Of a stretch of DNA of 54,311 nt, positions 19,117-28,224 are shown one piece after another. Each line of letters opens with the position of its first letter. Positions within the stretch are counted from its first letter, which is position 1. The stretch is taken from positions 1-54,311 of the forward strand of contig CANQYE010000005.1 in NCBI GenBank assembly GCA_947627995.1. The letters run 5' to 3'. Under the pieces are notes generated by a model that made no database searches, had not been told where the DNA came from, and saw only the letters and a program-made list of their open reading frames with translations. The translations under genes and the position numbers were made by a program. Source of the DNA: an uncultured Bacilli bacterium. GTDB taxonomy: Bacteria; Bacillota_I; Bacilli_A; RF39; UBA660.

Positions 19117-19491
19117 ATGAATTTTTTAATATTTTTTGTATTAATATTTATTATTATTTATTTATTTTATATTTTGGTTTTGAATAAGTATAGATTAAAA
19201 AAGAAAAAATATGAAAATATGGGAGAACTAAATTATTTAGTATATAAATTTAATTTGGATATTCAAAAAATTAATCGAAAAAAGCTTCTTAATATTATTG
19301 GCTTTGTAAATGCATTTATTATATCATTTACGGGAGCAGTAGTTTCATTAATTCCTTTGAATTATATTTTCCAAATGATTATAGGTTTTATTATATTATT
19401 AATTCTTATTTACATATGCTATGAATTGCTAGGACGTAAGCTGGTTAAGAAAGGATTGAAAAAAGAAAATGTACGACGCAAAAAAAATTGA
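19117..19491 (+). CDS. small membrane protein between T-box and leuS
   Basis: A 124-residue protein with an N-terminal membrane segment (3-23), a basic loop ([10 protein letters not shown]), two further segments (about 60-80 and 85-105) and a very basic C-terminal tail ([18 protein letters not shown]). It starts at ATG behind AAGGAGG and overlaps leuS by 23 bases, so the two are co-transcribed and probably translationally coupled. I do not recognise the family. The basic tail at the membrane suggests nucleic-acid or ribosome contact, but that is speculation. Confidence 0.7.
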   Translation: MNFLIFFVLIFIIIYLFYILVLNKYRLKKKKYENMGELNYLVYKFNLDIQKINRKKLLNIIGFVNAFIISFTGAVVSLIPLNYIFQMIIGFIILLILIYICYELLGRKLVKKGLKKENVRRKKN

Positions 19492-21871
19492 AACAAAATG
19501 GCAAAATTATTGGGAAGAAAATAAATGTTTTGAAACAAAAAATAAAAGTGAAAAAGACAAATATTACATATTAGTGGAATTTCCTTATCCATCTGGGGCC
19601 GGTCTTCATGTAGGTCATGTTAGAAGTTATACTGCTTTAGATGCTATGGCAAGACTTAAGAGAATGCAAGGATTTAATGTATTATTCCCAATGGGTTGGG
19701 ATGCTTTTGGCGCACCTGCTGAACAATATGCAATTAAAAATCATATTTATCCCGCAGATGCTGTCAAAGAAAACATTAAAACATTTAAAGGACAAATTAA
19801 ATCTTTAGGTTTAAGTTTTGATTGGAGTAGAGAGTTTTCTACAACTGATCCAGAATATTATAAATGGACACAATGGCAATTTTTACAATTTGTAAAACAT
19901 GGTATGGCATACAAAGCAGAAGCACAAATTAATTGGTGCCCTAATTGTAAAACAGGGCTTTCTAATGAAGATGCTGCTGGCGGAGTTTGTGAACGTTGTG
20001 GAAATAAAACAACAAAAAAGTTAAAAAGCCAATGGATGTTAAAAATGAGTTCTTATGCTGAAAGATTGTTAGATGGCTTACAAGATACAGATTTTATGGA
20101 TAAAATTAAGACTGCACAAATAAATTGGATAGGTAAAAGTGTAGGAGCAGAAGTTGATTTTAATATAAAAGAAGTAGATGCCAAATTAAAAGTGTTTACA
20201 ACTAGATGTGATACTTTATATGGAGTAACATTTATGGTTATTTCACCTGAACATCCTTATTTATCTAAATATGCTAATAATATAAAAAACATTAAGGAAA
20301 TAAATAAATATCAGGAAGAAGCTAAAAATAAAAGTGAAATTGAAAGAACAGATAATACAAAAGAAAAAACTGGAGTTAAAATAGAGGGACTTACTGCAAT
20401 AAATCCAGTTAATAATGAAGAAATACCGATATATGTTTCTGATTATGTATTAATGGGATATGGAACAGGAGCAATTATGGCGGTTCCTGCTCATGATGAA
20501 AGAGATTACGCTTTTGCGAAAAAATATAAGATTCCAATTATTGAAGTTATTAAAGGTGGAGATATTTCTAAAGCAGCTTATACTGAGGATGGAGAAATGA
20601 TAAATTCTGGCATTTTAACTGGAATGACTAATAAAAAAGAATCAATAGACAAGATGCTTAAATTTTTAGAAGAAAAAAGAATTGGCAAAAAAACAACAAA
20701 TTATCGTTTACAAGATTGGATTTTCTCTCGTCAAAGATTCTGGGGAGAACCAATACCGATGATTTATTGCGATACTTGTGGATGGGTACCAGTTCCGGAA
20801 AAGGATTTACCAGTATTGCTTCCTAAAGTCGCTAATTATGAGCCGACTGATAATGGAGAAAGTCCACTCGCAAATATTAAAGAATGGGTAAATACAACTT
20901 GTCCTAAATGTGGTAGAAATGCTAAAAGAGAAACTGATACTATGCCAAACTGGGCCGGATCTAGTTGGTATTATTTAAGATATATGGATCCAAAAAATGA
21001 TCAAGAATTCGTTTCAAAAGATGCAATGAATTATTGGGGTATGGTAGATTATTATAATGGTGGAATGGAGCATGCAACAAGACATTTATTATATGCAAGA
21101 TTTTGGCATCAATTTCTTTATGATCAAGGCTTGGTTGTAACAAAAGAGCCATTTAAAAAGCGTGTTGCTCATGGCATGATATTAGGTGAAAATGGTGAAA
21201 AAATGAGTAAAAGCCGTGGAAATGTTATAAATCCAGATGATTGTGTTGAAGAATTTGGAGCGGACGCTTTACGAACTTATGAAATGTTTATTGGTGATTA
21301 CGAAAAAGATGCTTCATGGAGTGAAAATGGTTTAAAAGGGTGTAGAAGATTTTTAGATAGAATTTATCGTCTTAAGAATAAACTAAATGATTCAATTGTT
21401 TATTCTAAAGAATTAGAAAATATTATTCATAAAACAATTAAAAAAGTCACAGAAGATATTTTAACTATGAATTACAATACCGCAGTTTCATCTTTAATGA
21501 TTATGTTAAATGAATATGATAAACTTCCATCTATTTCTAAAGCCGACTATCGTATTTTACTTCAATTATTAAACCCAATAGCACCGCATATTACAGAAGA
21601 ACTAAATGAAATATGTAATTTGGGAGATGCTTTTGTAAATAGTCGTTGGCCAAAATATGATGAAGAAAAGACAAAAGATGAAACAAAACAAATTGGGGTT
21701 CAAGTAAATGGAAAATTAAGAGGCGCTATTAATATAACTATTAATGAGGATGAAATGTCAGTTAAAGATAAGGCTTTAAGTGTTGAAAATGTCCAAAAAT
21801 TTATTGAAGAAAAACAAATAGTTAAGTTTATTTACATCCCAAACAAAATAGTTAATATTGTCGTAAAATAA
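19469..21871 (+). CDS. leuS: leucine--tRNA ligase
   Basis: Charges tRNA-Leu. The 800 residues are a usual bacterial LeuRS length. The HIGH motif appears as [12 protein letters not shown], the zinc-binding cysteines lie in [11 protein letters not shown]...CERCGNK, the CP1 editing domain is at about 220-410 ([22 protein letters not shown]), and KMSKS is [11 protein letters not shown]-terminal anticodon-binding domain ends the chain. It starts inside the preceding small gene and is controlled by the T-box. A 15-bp terminator follows. Confidence 0.97.
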   Translation: MYDAKKIETKWQNYWEENKCFETKNKSEKDKYYILVEFPYPSGAGLHVGHVRSYTALDAMARLKRMQGFNVLFPMGWDAFGAPAEQYAIKNHIYPADAVKENIKTFKGQIKSLGLSFDWSREFSTTDPEYYKWTQWQFLQFVKHGMAYKAEAQINWCPNCKTGLSNEDAAGGVCERCGNKTTKKLKSQWMLKMSSYAERLLDGLQDTDFMDKIKTAQINWIGKSVGAEVDFNIKEVDAKLKVFTTRCDTLYGVTFMVISPEHPYLSKYANNIKNIKEINKYQEEAKNKSEIERTDNTKEKTGVKIEGLTAINPVNNEEIPIYVSDYVLMGYGTGAIMAVPAHDERDYAFAKKYKIPIIEVIKGGDISKAAYTEDGEMINSGILTGMTNKKESIDKMLKFLEEKRIGKKTTNYRLQDWIFSRQRFWGEPIPMIYCDTCGWVPVPEKDLPVLLPKVANYEPTDNGESPLANIKEWVNTTCPKCGRNAKRETDTMPNWAGSSWYYLRYMDPKNDQEFVSKDAMNYWGMVDYYNGGMEHATRHLLYARFWHQFLYDQGLVVTKEPFKKRVAHGMILGENGEKMSKSRGNVINPDDCVEEFGADALRTYEMFIGDYEKDASWSENGLKGCRRFLDRIYRLKNKLNDSIVYSKELENIIHKTIKKVTEDILTMNYNTAVSSLMIMLNEYDKLPSISKADYRILLQLLNPIAPHITEELNEICNLGDAFVNSRWPKYDEEKTKDETKQIGVQVNGKLRGAINITINEDEMSVKDKALSVENVQKFIEEKQIVKFIYIPNKIVNIVVK

Positions 21872-21905
21872 ATAATGTGAAACTAATTTCAGTTTCACAT
21901 TATTT
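21870..21905. terminator. bidirectional terminator after leuS
   Basis: Perfect 15-bp stem AAATAATGTGAAACT / AGTTTCACATTATTT with a six-base loop between convergent leuS and the HipA-like gene, overlapping both gene ends. Confidence 0.85.
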
Positions 21906-22724
21906 ATTTATTAATTTTTTAGTAATAATTTCATTTTGCTTTTTAGCTATACAATTAGTATAATTAAATCTTTCTTCACTAGAAAATTTAATAGGATATA
22001 TATTTTCAATTTGATTTAAACGATCATTTATATTTAAGCTCATAGCTTTAATAAAAAGAAATTGTAAATATTTGTCATGTCGAATAAATTGCAAAACTTT
22101 TGGACTATTTAAATCAAGGTTAAACATATTATAAAATATAACATCTTTTGTTGAATCTAATGATTTTTCATAATCAAAAACAGGACATAATTTCACATAG
22201 CCTAGTTTGTCTTTTTCAAACATAAAATTACCAATATGTCTATCTAATTGATTAGTTAAAAAATCACAAACTATCATTTTGCGAAGATCATTACCTAATT
22301 CTTGCAAATTTTTTGGTGAGAGTTTATAGTGATTTATATATTCTAAATGATTTAAATTATCTAAGCCAATATCATCGTTAATTTTAATTTGATTAAAATC
22401 GCCAAAAGAAAAATATTGATGGCTTTCATTAGTGAAAACTTCTGTTAATAAAATACAAATGGATTTGTGAGAAAAACGTTTAAATTTAATTTTAGAAATT
22501 TCACTATGTACAGTTTGTAAATCGAAAAAATCTGAAATATTTTCTCCAACTAACTCTTCAGCTATTCTAGGAGTAATTTTAAAATGATAAATTTTATTAT
22601 TAAATTTAAAAAATTGATTTCTATATTTTGCATCGCATAAATATAAAAGACTTGCCTCTGATTCAAAAGATAATTTTTCTGTATTACGTAAATAAATCAT
22701 AGGTAGATTTTTAATTATTTTCAT
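21900..22724 (-). CDS. HipA-like kinase, without a HipB partner
   Basis: A 274-residue protein whose second half carries the HipA/PI-kinase-like catalytic pattern: NQLDRHIGNFMF (catalytic Asp and Asn), then CPVFDYEKSLDS (metal-binding Asp). It is shorter than classical HipA (about 440) and lacks the N-terminal subdomain. No HTH antitoxin gene adjoins it. Such short HipA-like proteins occur in Firmicutes with unknown targets. A toxin role is therefore not established. ATG start; a weak AGGAGCTA site precedes it. Confidence 0.6.
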   Translation of the reverse strand: MKIIKNLPMIYLRNTEKLSFESEASLLYLCDAKYRNQFFKFNNKIYHFKITPRIAEELVGENISDFFDLQTVHSEISKIKFKRFSHKSICILLTEVFTNESHQYFSFGDFNQIKINDDIGLDNLNHLEYINHYKLSPKNLQELGNDLRKMIVCDFLTNQLDRHIGNFMFEKDKLGYVKLCPVFDYEKSLDSTKDVIFYNMFNLDLNSPKVLQFIRHDKYLQFLFIKAMSLNINDRLNQIENIYPIKFSSEERFNYTNCIAKKQNEIITKKLINK

Positions 22725-22881
22725 ATGATTTTAGCTCCTAGTGTTAACTTTTTATTTGTATTTGTTATAAATTTTTAATTTTAAAGTAGTTATTATGCTA
22801 TCATAGTATTATAAAATCGTCAATTTTTATCGACAAAAATTTTTATTTATTTATAATATTATTTAAAATAGAGGTGCACAT

Positions 22882-23064
22882 ATGCAAGTAAAAATATTTG
22901 ACGAAAATCATGAAAAAGATCTAGAAAAAAGCATTAATAGTTTTATTAATAGTGGTAATTATGATATAATTGATATTAAGTATCAAGTGGCAATAGGTAT
23001 ATTTAGTGAAGAACAGGTTTATTGTTTTTCTGCTATGATTTTATATAAAGTTAAAGAGGTGTAA
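22882..23064 (+). CDS. Cse60-like sporulation protein
   Basis: A 60-residue protein of the small Cse60/DUF2758 type: an N-terminal VKIFDENHEKDLEKSIN block and the DIIDIKYQVA...VYCFSAMILYK core. In Bacillus subtilis Cse60 belongs to the mother-cell sigma-E programme, of unknown biochemical role. ATG behind AGAGGTG. It is followed four bases later by the SpoVB-like gene, so they form an operon with a sporulation theme. Confidence 0.7.
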   Translation: MQVKIFDENHEKDLEKSINSFINSGNYDIIDIKYQVAIGIFSEEQVYCFSAMILYKVKEV

Positions 23065-23068
23065 ACAT

Positions 23069-24703
23069 TTGAAAAAAAATTCATTCATTGAAGGTACTAT
23101 AATTGCGACGCTAGCTATAGTAATGGTAAAAATATTAGGAATGCTTTATGTTATACCATTTTATGCTACAGTTGGCGAAAAAGGTAGTGCTTTATATGGC
23201 TATGGCTACAATATATATTTAATTTTTTTAGGAATATCTTCTGCAGGAATACCTGTAGCAATGAGTAAAATAACTAATGAATATGCTACATTGGGTATGC
23301 AAGAAGCAAAAGTAAGAGCTTTTAAACTAGGTAAAAAAATAATTTCTTATATTTCTATTTTTGTATTTTTAATATTATTTATTTTTGCCAAACCAATTGC
23401 TTCATTAATTATAGGGGATTTATCTGGTGGAAATACAATTAATGATGTAGCTTTTATTGTCCGATGCGTTTCTTTTGCGTTACTTGTTATTCCATATTTA
23501 AGTGTTTCAAAAGGTTTTTTGCAAGGACATAAATTTATTGCTCCATCTTCTAAAAGTCAATTGATTGAACAAATAGTAAGAGTTTTAATAATTATTGTCG
23601 GAAGTTATATTGCAATCAATATTTTTAAAACTTCTACTACTTTTGCAGTAGGTATAGCTATATTAGGTGCTTTTGTTAGTGGCTGTGTTGCTTATGCTTA
23701 TATTTTAAGAAAGATAAAAAATAATAAATCAGATTTAAGTTTGGACAGACCTTTAAAAAAAGATAAGGTATCTGATAAAGAAATTTTAAAAAAAATAGCA
23801 TCATATGCTATTCCATTTATTATCATTAATATAGCAGCTAATATTTATAATTTTGTTGATATGATTTTAATTTTACGAACTTTAACTTCTTTAAATTATA
23901 ATGCATCTGATGTTGAGTTTATTACTAGCGCAATTACGACATGGGGTGGGAAACTTAATATGATTGTTGTGGCGATTGCTTCTGGGATGGTTATTAGCTT
24001 AATTCCAAATATAGTTCAATCTTTTACATTAAAAAAATGGAATGAAGTTAGTGATAAGCTAAATAAAGCAATTGAAATTATATTTTTTGTTTCCTTACCA
24101 ATGGTTATTGGCTTATCTTTTTTAGCTAAACCTGTGTGGACTATTTTTTATGGGAATAGTTTTTATGGTCCAATAATATTTGAAGTTAGTATCTTTAATG
24201 CAATTTTTACAAATATGTACATGGTAATTTCAAGTACACTACAAGGTGTTAATAACTTTAAAGCAGTTTATAAATGCTCATTAACTGGATTTTTAGTTAA
24301 TGCAATTTTAGATGTACCATTAATGCTATTATTTAACAGAATAGGAATTTATCCTTTTTATGGGGCTTTAATTTCAACCATGATAGGTTATACACTTTCA
24401 GTAATTATTGGACTTAAAATAATAAAAAAAGATTTTAATATTAAATACAAAAAGGCTTTTCAGACTTGTTTAAAAATATTAATTCCGACTATAATAATGC
24501 TTATGTCTTTAATCGTATTAAAAATGTTTATTCCTTTCAATACAACATCGAAATTAAATAGTATTTTAATAGTAATCTTATATACATTTGTCGGACTTAT
24601 AGCTTACGTATTACCATCTTTAAAATTGAATTTATTTAAGGAAGTATTAGGCGCTTCATACATAAATAAAATAAAGAAAAAACTTACTAAAAAAGTAAGC
24701 TAA
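23069..24703 (+). CDS. SpoVB-like polysaccharide/lipid II flippase (MOP superfamily)
   Basis: A 544-residue membrane protein with about 14 segments. The N terminus FIEGTIIATLAIVMVKILGM and the charged residues in the first helices match the SpoVB/MurJ/YtgP group, which flips lipid-linked sugar precursors across the membrane. SpoVB itself acts in spore cortex synthesis. Start is TTG behind GAGGTG, four bases after the Cse60-like gene. SpoVB and the vegetative flippase YtgP cannot be separated by eye; the sporulation neighbour favours SpoVB. Confidence 0.75.
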   Translation: MKKNSFIEGTIIATLAIVMVKILGMLYVIPFYATVGEKGSALYGYGYNIYLIFLGISSAGIPVAMSKITNEYATLGMQEAKVRAFKLGKKIISYISIFVFLILFIFAKPIASLIIGDLSGGNTINDVAFIVRCVSFALLVIPYLSVSKGFLQGHKFIAPSSKSQLIEQIVRVLIIIVGSYIAINIFKTSTTFAVGIAILGAFVSGCVAYAYILRKIKNNKSDLSLDRPLKKDKVSDKEILKKIASYAIPFIIINIAANIYNFVDMILILRTLTSLNYNASDVEFITSAITTWGGKLNMIVVAIASGMVISLIPNIVQSFTLKKWNEVSDKLNKAIEIIFFVSLPMVIGLSFLAKPVWTIFYGNSFYGPIIFEVSIFNAIFTNMYMVISSTLQGVNNFKAVYKCSLTGFLVNAILDVPLMLLFNRIGIYPFYGALISTMIGYTLSVIIGLKIIKKDFNIKYKKAFQTCLKILIPTIIMLMSLIVLKMFIPFNTTSKLNSILIVILYTFVGLIAYVLPSLKLNLFKEVLGASYINKIKKKLTKKVS

Positions 24704-24704
24704 A

Positions 24705-25040
24705 TTAAATCATATACATAGAAGAATTTAAATTTATATCGTTGCTTTCTATATTGTTTAATGATGTAGGGTTAGTTTCTAATTTAGAAACCCTAGCTTC
24801 TAAACGATTGATTTGTCTTTCCATTTTGGCTAAACGGGAATCAATTTCGCTGCTCATAGTATTAGTTTGCATACTCATATTTGCCGGCCCAGAATAAAAG
24901 CTTGAACTTTGAGTAGCGCTTGAATACGGCATCATATTATTGTTTGGGTACATCATATTCATATTCGGTGTATTATTTGGAAAAAATCCGCTTTGTTGCA
25001 TACTTGATTCACCAAAAAAAGCATTCCTATCCTTTCTCAT
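24705..25040 (-). CDS. Met/Asn-rich low-complexity protein with a coiled coil
   Basis: A 111-residue protein. The first half is Met/Asn/Ser/Pro-rich (PNMNMMYPNNNMMPYSS). The second half is a coiled coil with heptads (LAKMERQINRLEARVSKLE). ATG behind AGGAGG. It is convergent with the SpoVB-like gene, only one base away. The composition is like small spore-coat or scaffold proteins of spore formers, but that is a guess; I recognise no family. Confidence 0.6.
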   Translation of the reverse strand: MRKDRNAFFGESSMQQSGFFPNNTPNMNMMYPNNNMMPYSSATQSSSFYSGPANMSMQTNTMSSEIDSRLAKMERQINRLEARVSKLETNPTSLNNIESNDINLNSSMYMI

Positions 25041-25108
25041 AAAAACCTCCTTAGTCTAAAATATTATATTCTAAATAGATAAAAAGTTTCAAAGAAAAGA
25101 GTGATGTT

Positions 25109-25744
25109 ATGCGTCTTAGAAATTTAAAAAACACTAAAGAAATATTAGAAAATTGTGAATTTATAATAAATAATCCTGAAAAATTCAAAGGTCATTTTAT
25201 TGATAATTTTAATAATAATAATGCCATACATTTAGAAATTGGCATGGGAAAAGGAAGATTTATTTATGAGATGGCTTTAAAATATCCAGATATAAATTTT
25301 ATTGGTTTAGAAAAATTTGATAGTGTTATCGCTAGAGCAATTTTAAAAATTGAAGCTACTAAAGAAATCCCTAAAAATTTAAAAGTTATTAGGGAGGATG
25401 CTAATAATTTAGCAAATATTTTTGATCATGAAATTGATACATTATATTTGAATTTTTCTGATCCCTGGCCTAAAAAAAGATATCATAAAAGAAGATTAAC
25501 ACATGAAAATTTTTTAAAAATATATGATCATATTTTTAGGGGTACTAAAAAAATTATTTTAAAAACTGATAATAATGATTTGTTTAATTTCAGCTTAGAA
25601 AGTTTAAAAGCTTATGGCTATAAGATAGATTATTTAACAACCGATTTGCACAATGAAAATATAGATAATGTAGAAACAGAGTATGAGATTAAATTTAAAA
25701 ATTTAGGAATTAAAATAAACTCATTAATAGCTACAAAAAAATAA
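25109..25744 (+). CDS. trmB: tRNA (guanine-N7-)-methyltransferase
   Basis: Methylates G46 of tRNAs using SAM. 211 residues, the usual length. The SAM-binding motif is LEIGMGKGRFI and the family signature is YLNFSDPWPKKRYHKRRL. ATG start behind GAGTGATG. A small lipoprotein gene follows 50 bases later. Confidence 0.95.
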   Translation: MRLRNLKNTKEILENCEFIINNPEKFKGHFIDNFNNNNAIHLEIGMGKGRFIYEMALKYPDINFIGLEKFDSVIARAILKIEATKEIPKNLKVIREDANNLANIFDHEIDTLYLNFSDPWPKKRYHKRRLTHENFLKIYDHIFRGTKKIILKTDNNDLFNFSLESLKAYGYKIDYLTTDLHNENIDNVETEYEIKFKNLGIKINSLIATKK

Positions 25745-25794
25745 TATTTAAATTCTTTTTAATTTTTGTTATAATTAATAAGGTAGGTTTTAAT

Positions 25795-26427
25795 ATGAAA
25801 AAAATATGTTTAATACTATTAATGTCTTTGATAATTTGTGGTTGCACAAATATTGCATCTAGTAACTATAATGAAATTATCAAAAATGTTCTTAGCCAAA
25901 AAATAAACATTAGCAATACTTATCGCAATGGTTATAAATATTATATACCAAGAGAAATGCGATCTATTAGATATAGTGATTTTAATGAGACGATTACTGA
26001 CAATAAAACTAATTATTATTTATATATTGATTTAGTAAGTTATTATAATAAAGCTACTTTCGATTACAAGGATATAAACGATAATAATGTAATCCCAATA
26101 AATCATAAAGATAAAAGCGGCTATTTAACGATAAATAAGAAAAATGATAAATATCTAGTTGAAATGATGTATAATTATGCTAAAATAGAAGTAATAGTAG
26201 ATAGTAAAAATATAAATCAAGCAATTCTTAATTCAATTACTATATTATCTTCTATTAAATATAATCGCAAAATCATAAATAATATAATCGGTGATGATAT
26301 CTTAAACACTAATGAAAGTGATTATAGTATTTTTGAAAAAAATAAAGATAATAGTGAATTTATTCATTATGAAGAAATTTATGATAATTATGAAGAAGAA
26401 ATTCCAGATATGGATTTGATTAATTAA
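25795..26427 (+). CDS. lipoprotein of unknown function
   Basis: A 210-residue protein with a lipoprotein signal (MKKICLILLMSLIICGC, lipobox ending at Cys17). The mature part is Asn/Tyr/Ile-rich with a conserved-looking YYIPREMRSI segment, ending in an acidic tail. It starts a four-gene run with the acidic protein, the DUF948-like and the YtxH-like genes (gaps of 15, 0 and -4 bases), so it is probably a cell-envelope operon. Confidence 0.7.
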   Translation: MKKICLILLMSLIICGCTNIASSNYNEIIKNVLSQKINISNTYRNGYKYYIPREMRSIRYSDFNETITDNKTNYYLYIDLVSYYNKATFDYKDINDNNVIPINHKDKSGYLTINKKNDKYLVEMMYNYAKIEVIVDSKNINQAILNSITILSSIKYNRKIINNIIGDDILNTNESDYSIFEKNKDNSEFIHYEEIYDNYEEEIPDMDLIN

Positions 26428-26442
26428 GGAAGGTGCTAAACA

Positions 26443-27282
26443 ATGGGATTATTTAGTAAGATAAAAGATATACTTTTTGAAGAAGAAGTAGAAACAGAAG
26501 AAATAAAAGAAACACCAAAGAAAGAAAAATTTCAATTACCTAAGAAAGAGGATTTGAAAATCCAACAACAAGAAGAAAAAAAAGAATCATATTATGAGAT
26601 AAAAAAACCACAACCTAAAAAAACTGAGGAAGTAAGTGAAAAAGATTTATACAAGTCAGAGCCTACTTTTCCATTTCCTCTTGCTTTTGATGAAGATGTA
26701 AAAGTAAAAACTAGAAGTGAAAAAACTTCAGGACATAGAGAATTTAGAGAACCAAAAAGAAAAGTTGATGTAGATAAAAAATACTTTGACTCGTTAAAAG
26801 AGGAACCAAAAAAATCTAGTTCTACTCCGTTTAAGCCATCTCCAGTTATTTCACCAGTATATGGAATATTAGATAAAAATTATAAAAAGGAAGATATTCA
26901 ATCTAAACAACATAAGAATGAAAAACCGCTAGATATTGATAAAATTCGTAAGAAAGCTTTTGGACCTTTGGAAACTGATATAGAAAATACTTTTTCAACA
27001 ACAGCTACAGAAATAAAATTGGAAAACGTTGAAAATGATAAATCTATTGATGATTTATTAATCGATACAATTAGTATTAATTTAGATCAAGATAAATCTA
27101 AAAATCCTGAAAAAGAAGAGAAAAATAATCCTTTGGACATATTGGATGAAATTGAAAATGGATTAGACGAAATAAATAATAAGGCAGAGAAAGAAAAAGA
27201 AAATTTAGAAAATGATACGTTAGAAACGGATTTGTTTAATTTAATAGATTCAATGTATGATAAGAAAGAAGGAGAAGAATAA
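26443..27282 (+). CDS. acidic low-complexity protein of the YtxG/YtxH cluster
   Basis: A 279-residue Glu/Lys-rich, mostly disordered protein. The N-terminal amphipathic MGLFSKIKDILFEEE resembles a membrane-surface helix such as those of SepF-like proteins. The centre contains PVISPVYGILDKNYKK, and the C-terminus NPLDILDEIENGLDEINNKAE is a possible coiled coil. ATG behind AAGGAAGG, and its stop overlaps the next ATG. The PVISPVYGI segment is reminiscent of mollicute/Erysipelotrichia cell-division-related proteins, but I make no functional claim. Confidence 0.55.
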   Translation: MGLFSKIKDILFEEEVETEEIKETPKKEKFQLPKKEDLKIQQQEEKKESYYEIKKPQPKKTEEVSEKDLYKSEPTFPFPLAFDEDVKVKTRSEKTSGHREFREPKRKVDVDKKYFDSLKEEPKKSSSTPFKPSPVISPVYGILDKNYKKEDIQSKQHKNEKPLDIDKIRKKAFGPLETDIENTFSTTATEIKLENVENDKSIDDLLIDTISINLDQDKSKNPEKEEKNNPLDILDEIENGLDEINNKAEKEKENLENDTLETDLFNLIDSMYDKKEGEE

Positions 27283-27584
27283 TGAACTTTTTAACTCAGT
27301 TGTTGCCAATATTAGTATATATTTTATTAATAATTATGTTAGTGGTTGGCATAATATTAGGTATAAAGATTATTAGAACTTTAACGAAAGTTGAAAAAGT
27401 TGTAGATGATGTAAATAATAAAGTTCAATCTTTAAATGGGGTATTTCATATTTTAGATTATGCAACTGATAAAATAGTTTCATTATCAGATAAAATTGTA
27501 GATGGGATAACCTTTATTATAAAGAAATTGTTTTCTAAAAAAAAGAAAAAAACAGAAGAAAAAATAGAGGAGGAAAATAAATGA
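27282..27584 (+). CDS. DUF948/YtxG-like membrane protein
   Basis: A 100-residue protein with one N-terminal membrane helix (about 8-30) and an amphipathic helical region (VEKVVDDVNNKVQSLNGVF), ending in a Lys/Glu tail. This is the YtxG (DUF948) layout. It overlaps the preceding stop by one base and the next start by four, so the three genes are translationally coupled. The pairing with a YtxH protein is the classical one. Confidence 0.7.
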   Translation: MNFLTQLLPILVYILLIIMLVVGIILGIKIIRTLTKVEKVVDDVNNKVQSLNGVFHILDYATDKIVSLSDKIVDGITFIIKKLFSKKKKKTEEKIEEENK

Positions 27585-28003
27585 GCAAGAAAAAAGGATT
27601 TGGAAAATTTATTGCTGGTGCAGCAATAGGAACAGGAATTGGGATGTTATTTGCACCAAAAAAAGGTAGTGAAACTAGAAAGGATTTAATGAAAAAGTTA
27701 AACGAGTTAGCAAACACTATTAAAAATATAGATTTTAAAGATGTTAAAGATAACATAAATGAAAAAATCGATGAAATAAAAGAAGAACTTCAAGAACTTG
27801 ATAAGGAAAAAGTTTTAAAGATAGCAAAGAAAAAAGGACAAGATATTTTAAAAAAAGCTGATGATCTATGTAAACTTGCTATAAAAAAAGGTACGCCTAT
27901 ACTTGAAAAAGCTACTAAAGAAATTAAAGATAAAACTGTAAAAGTTTTAGAAGAAACTATAAAAAAATTAGAAAAAGAAGAAAATAAGAAAAAAAAGAAT
28001 TAA
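27581..28003 (+). CDS. YtxH-domain protein
   Basis: A 140-residue protein with the YtxH start GKFIAGAAIGTGIGMLFAPKKGSETRKDL: a Gly/Ala-rich membrane segment followed by APKKG, the family hallmark. The rest is a Lys/Glu-rich amphipathic helix of about 100 residues. Last gene of the cluster, followed by a 10-bp terminator. The B. subtilis homologue is a general stress protein of unknown role. Confidence 0.85.
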   Translation: MSKKKGFGKFIAGAAIGTGIGMLFAPKKGSETRKDLMKKLNELANTIKNIDFKDVKDNINEKIDEIKEELQELDKEKVLKIAKKKGQDILKKADDLCKLAIKKGTPILEKATKEIKDKTVKVLEETIKKLEKEENKKKKN

Positions 28004-28031
28004 TTTTGATAATTTTATCAAAATTTTTTTG
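28002..28031 (+). terminator. terminator of the YtxG/YtxH cluster
   Basis: Perfect stem AATTTTGATA / TATCAAAATT with a four-base loop and seven T. Confidence 0.8.
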
Positions 28032-28040
28032 TGATAATGT

Positions 28041-28068
28041 TTGCAATTTAATGAAAATTTGTTATAAT
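28041..28068 (+). promoter_or_regulatory. promoter of the tyrS T-box unit
   Basis: TTGCAA, 16-base spacer and a perfect TATAAT. The predicted start near 28075 leaves only about 80 bases before the T-box core. Confidence 0.7.
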
Positions 28069-28075
28069 TTTATTG

Positions 28076-28207
28076 TTAGCGAAGAAAGAATTTACAACTC
28101 TGGAGCTAAATCGTTATTCGCGTTAAGAATAAAGTGTATGATTAAATCATAAATTTGGGTGGTACCGCGGGAATTAAACTCGTCCCATTATTTATGATTT
28201 TTTTATT
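28076..28207 (+). promoter_or_regulatory. T-box leader (tyrosine type) with an ultrashort Stem I
   Basis: GGGTGGTACCGCGGG (28157-28171) is the T-box signature. The terminator helix is AAATCATAAAT / ATTTATGATTT followed by seven T. Upstream, Stem I is only about 45 bases (GCGAA...TTCGC) and holds AATTTACAACTC with the Tyr codon TAC at 28093-28095. It lacks the distal AGAG/GGTGG-type modules that the leuS leader in this window has. The promoter position excludes a longer transcript. Confidence 0.8.
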
Positions 28208-28224
28208 ATAGAAAGGACTAGATT

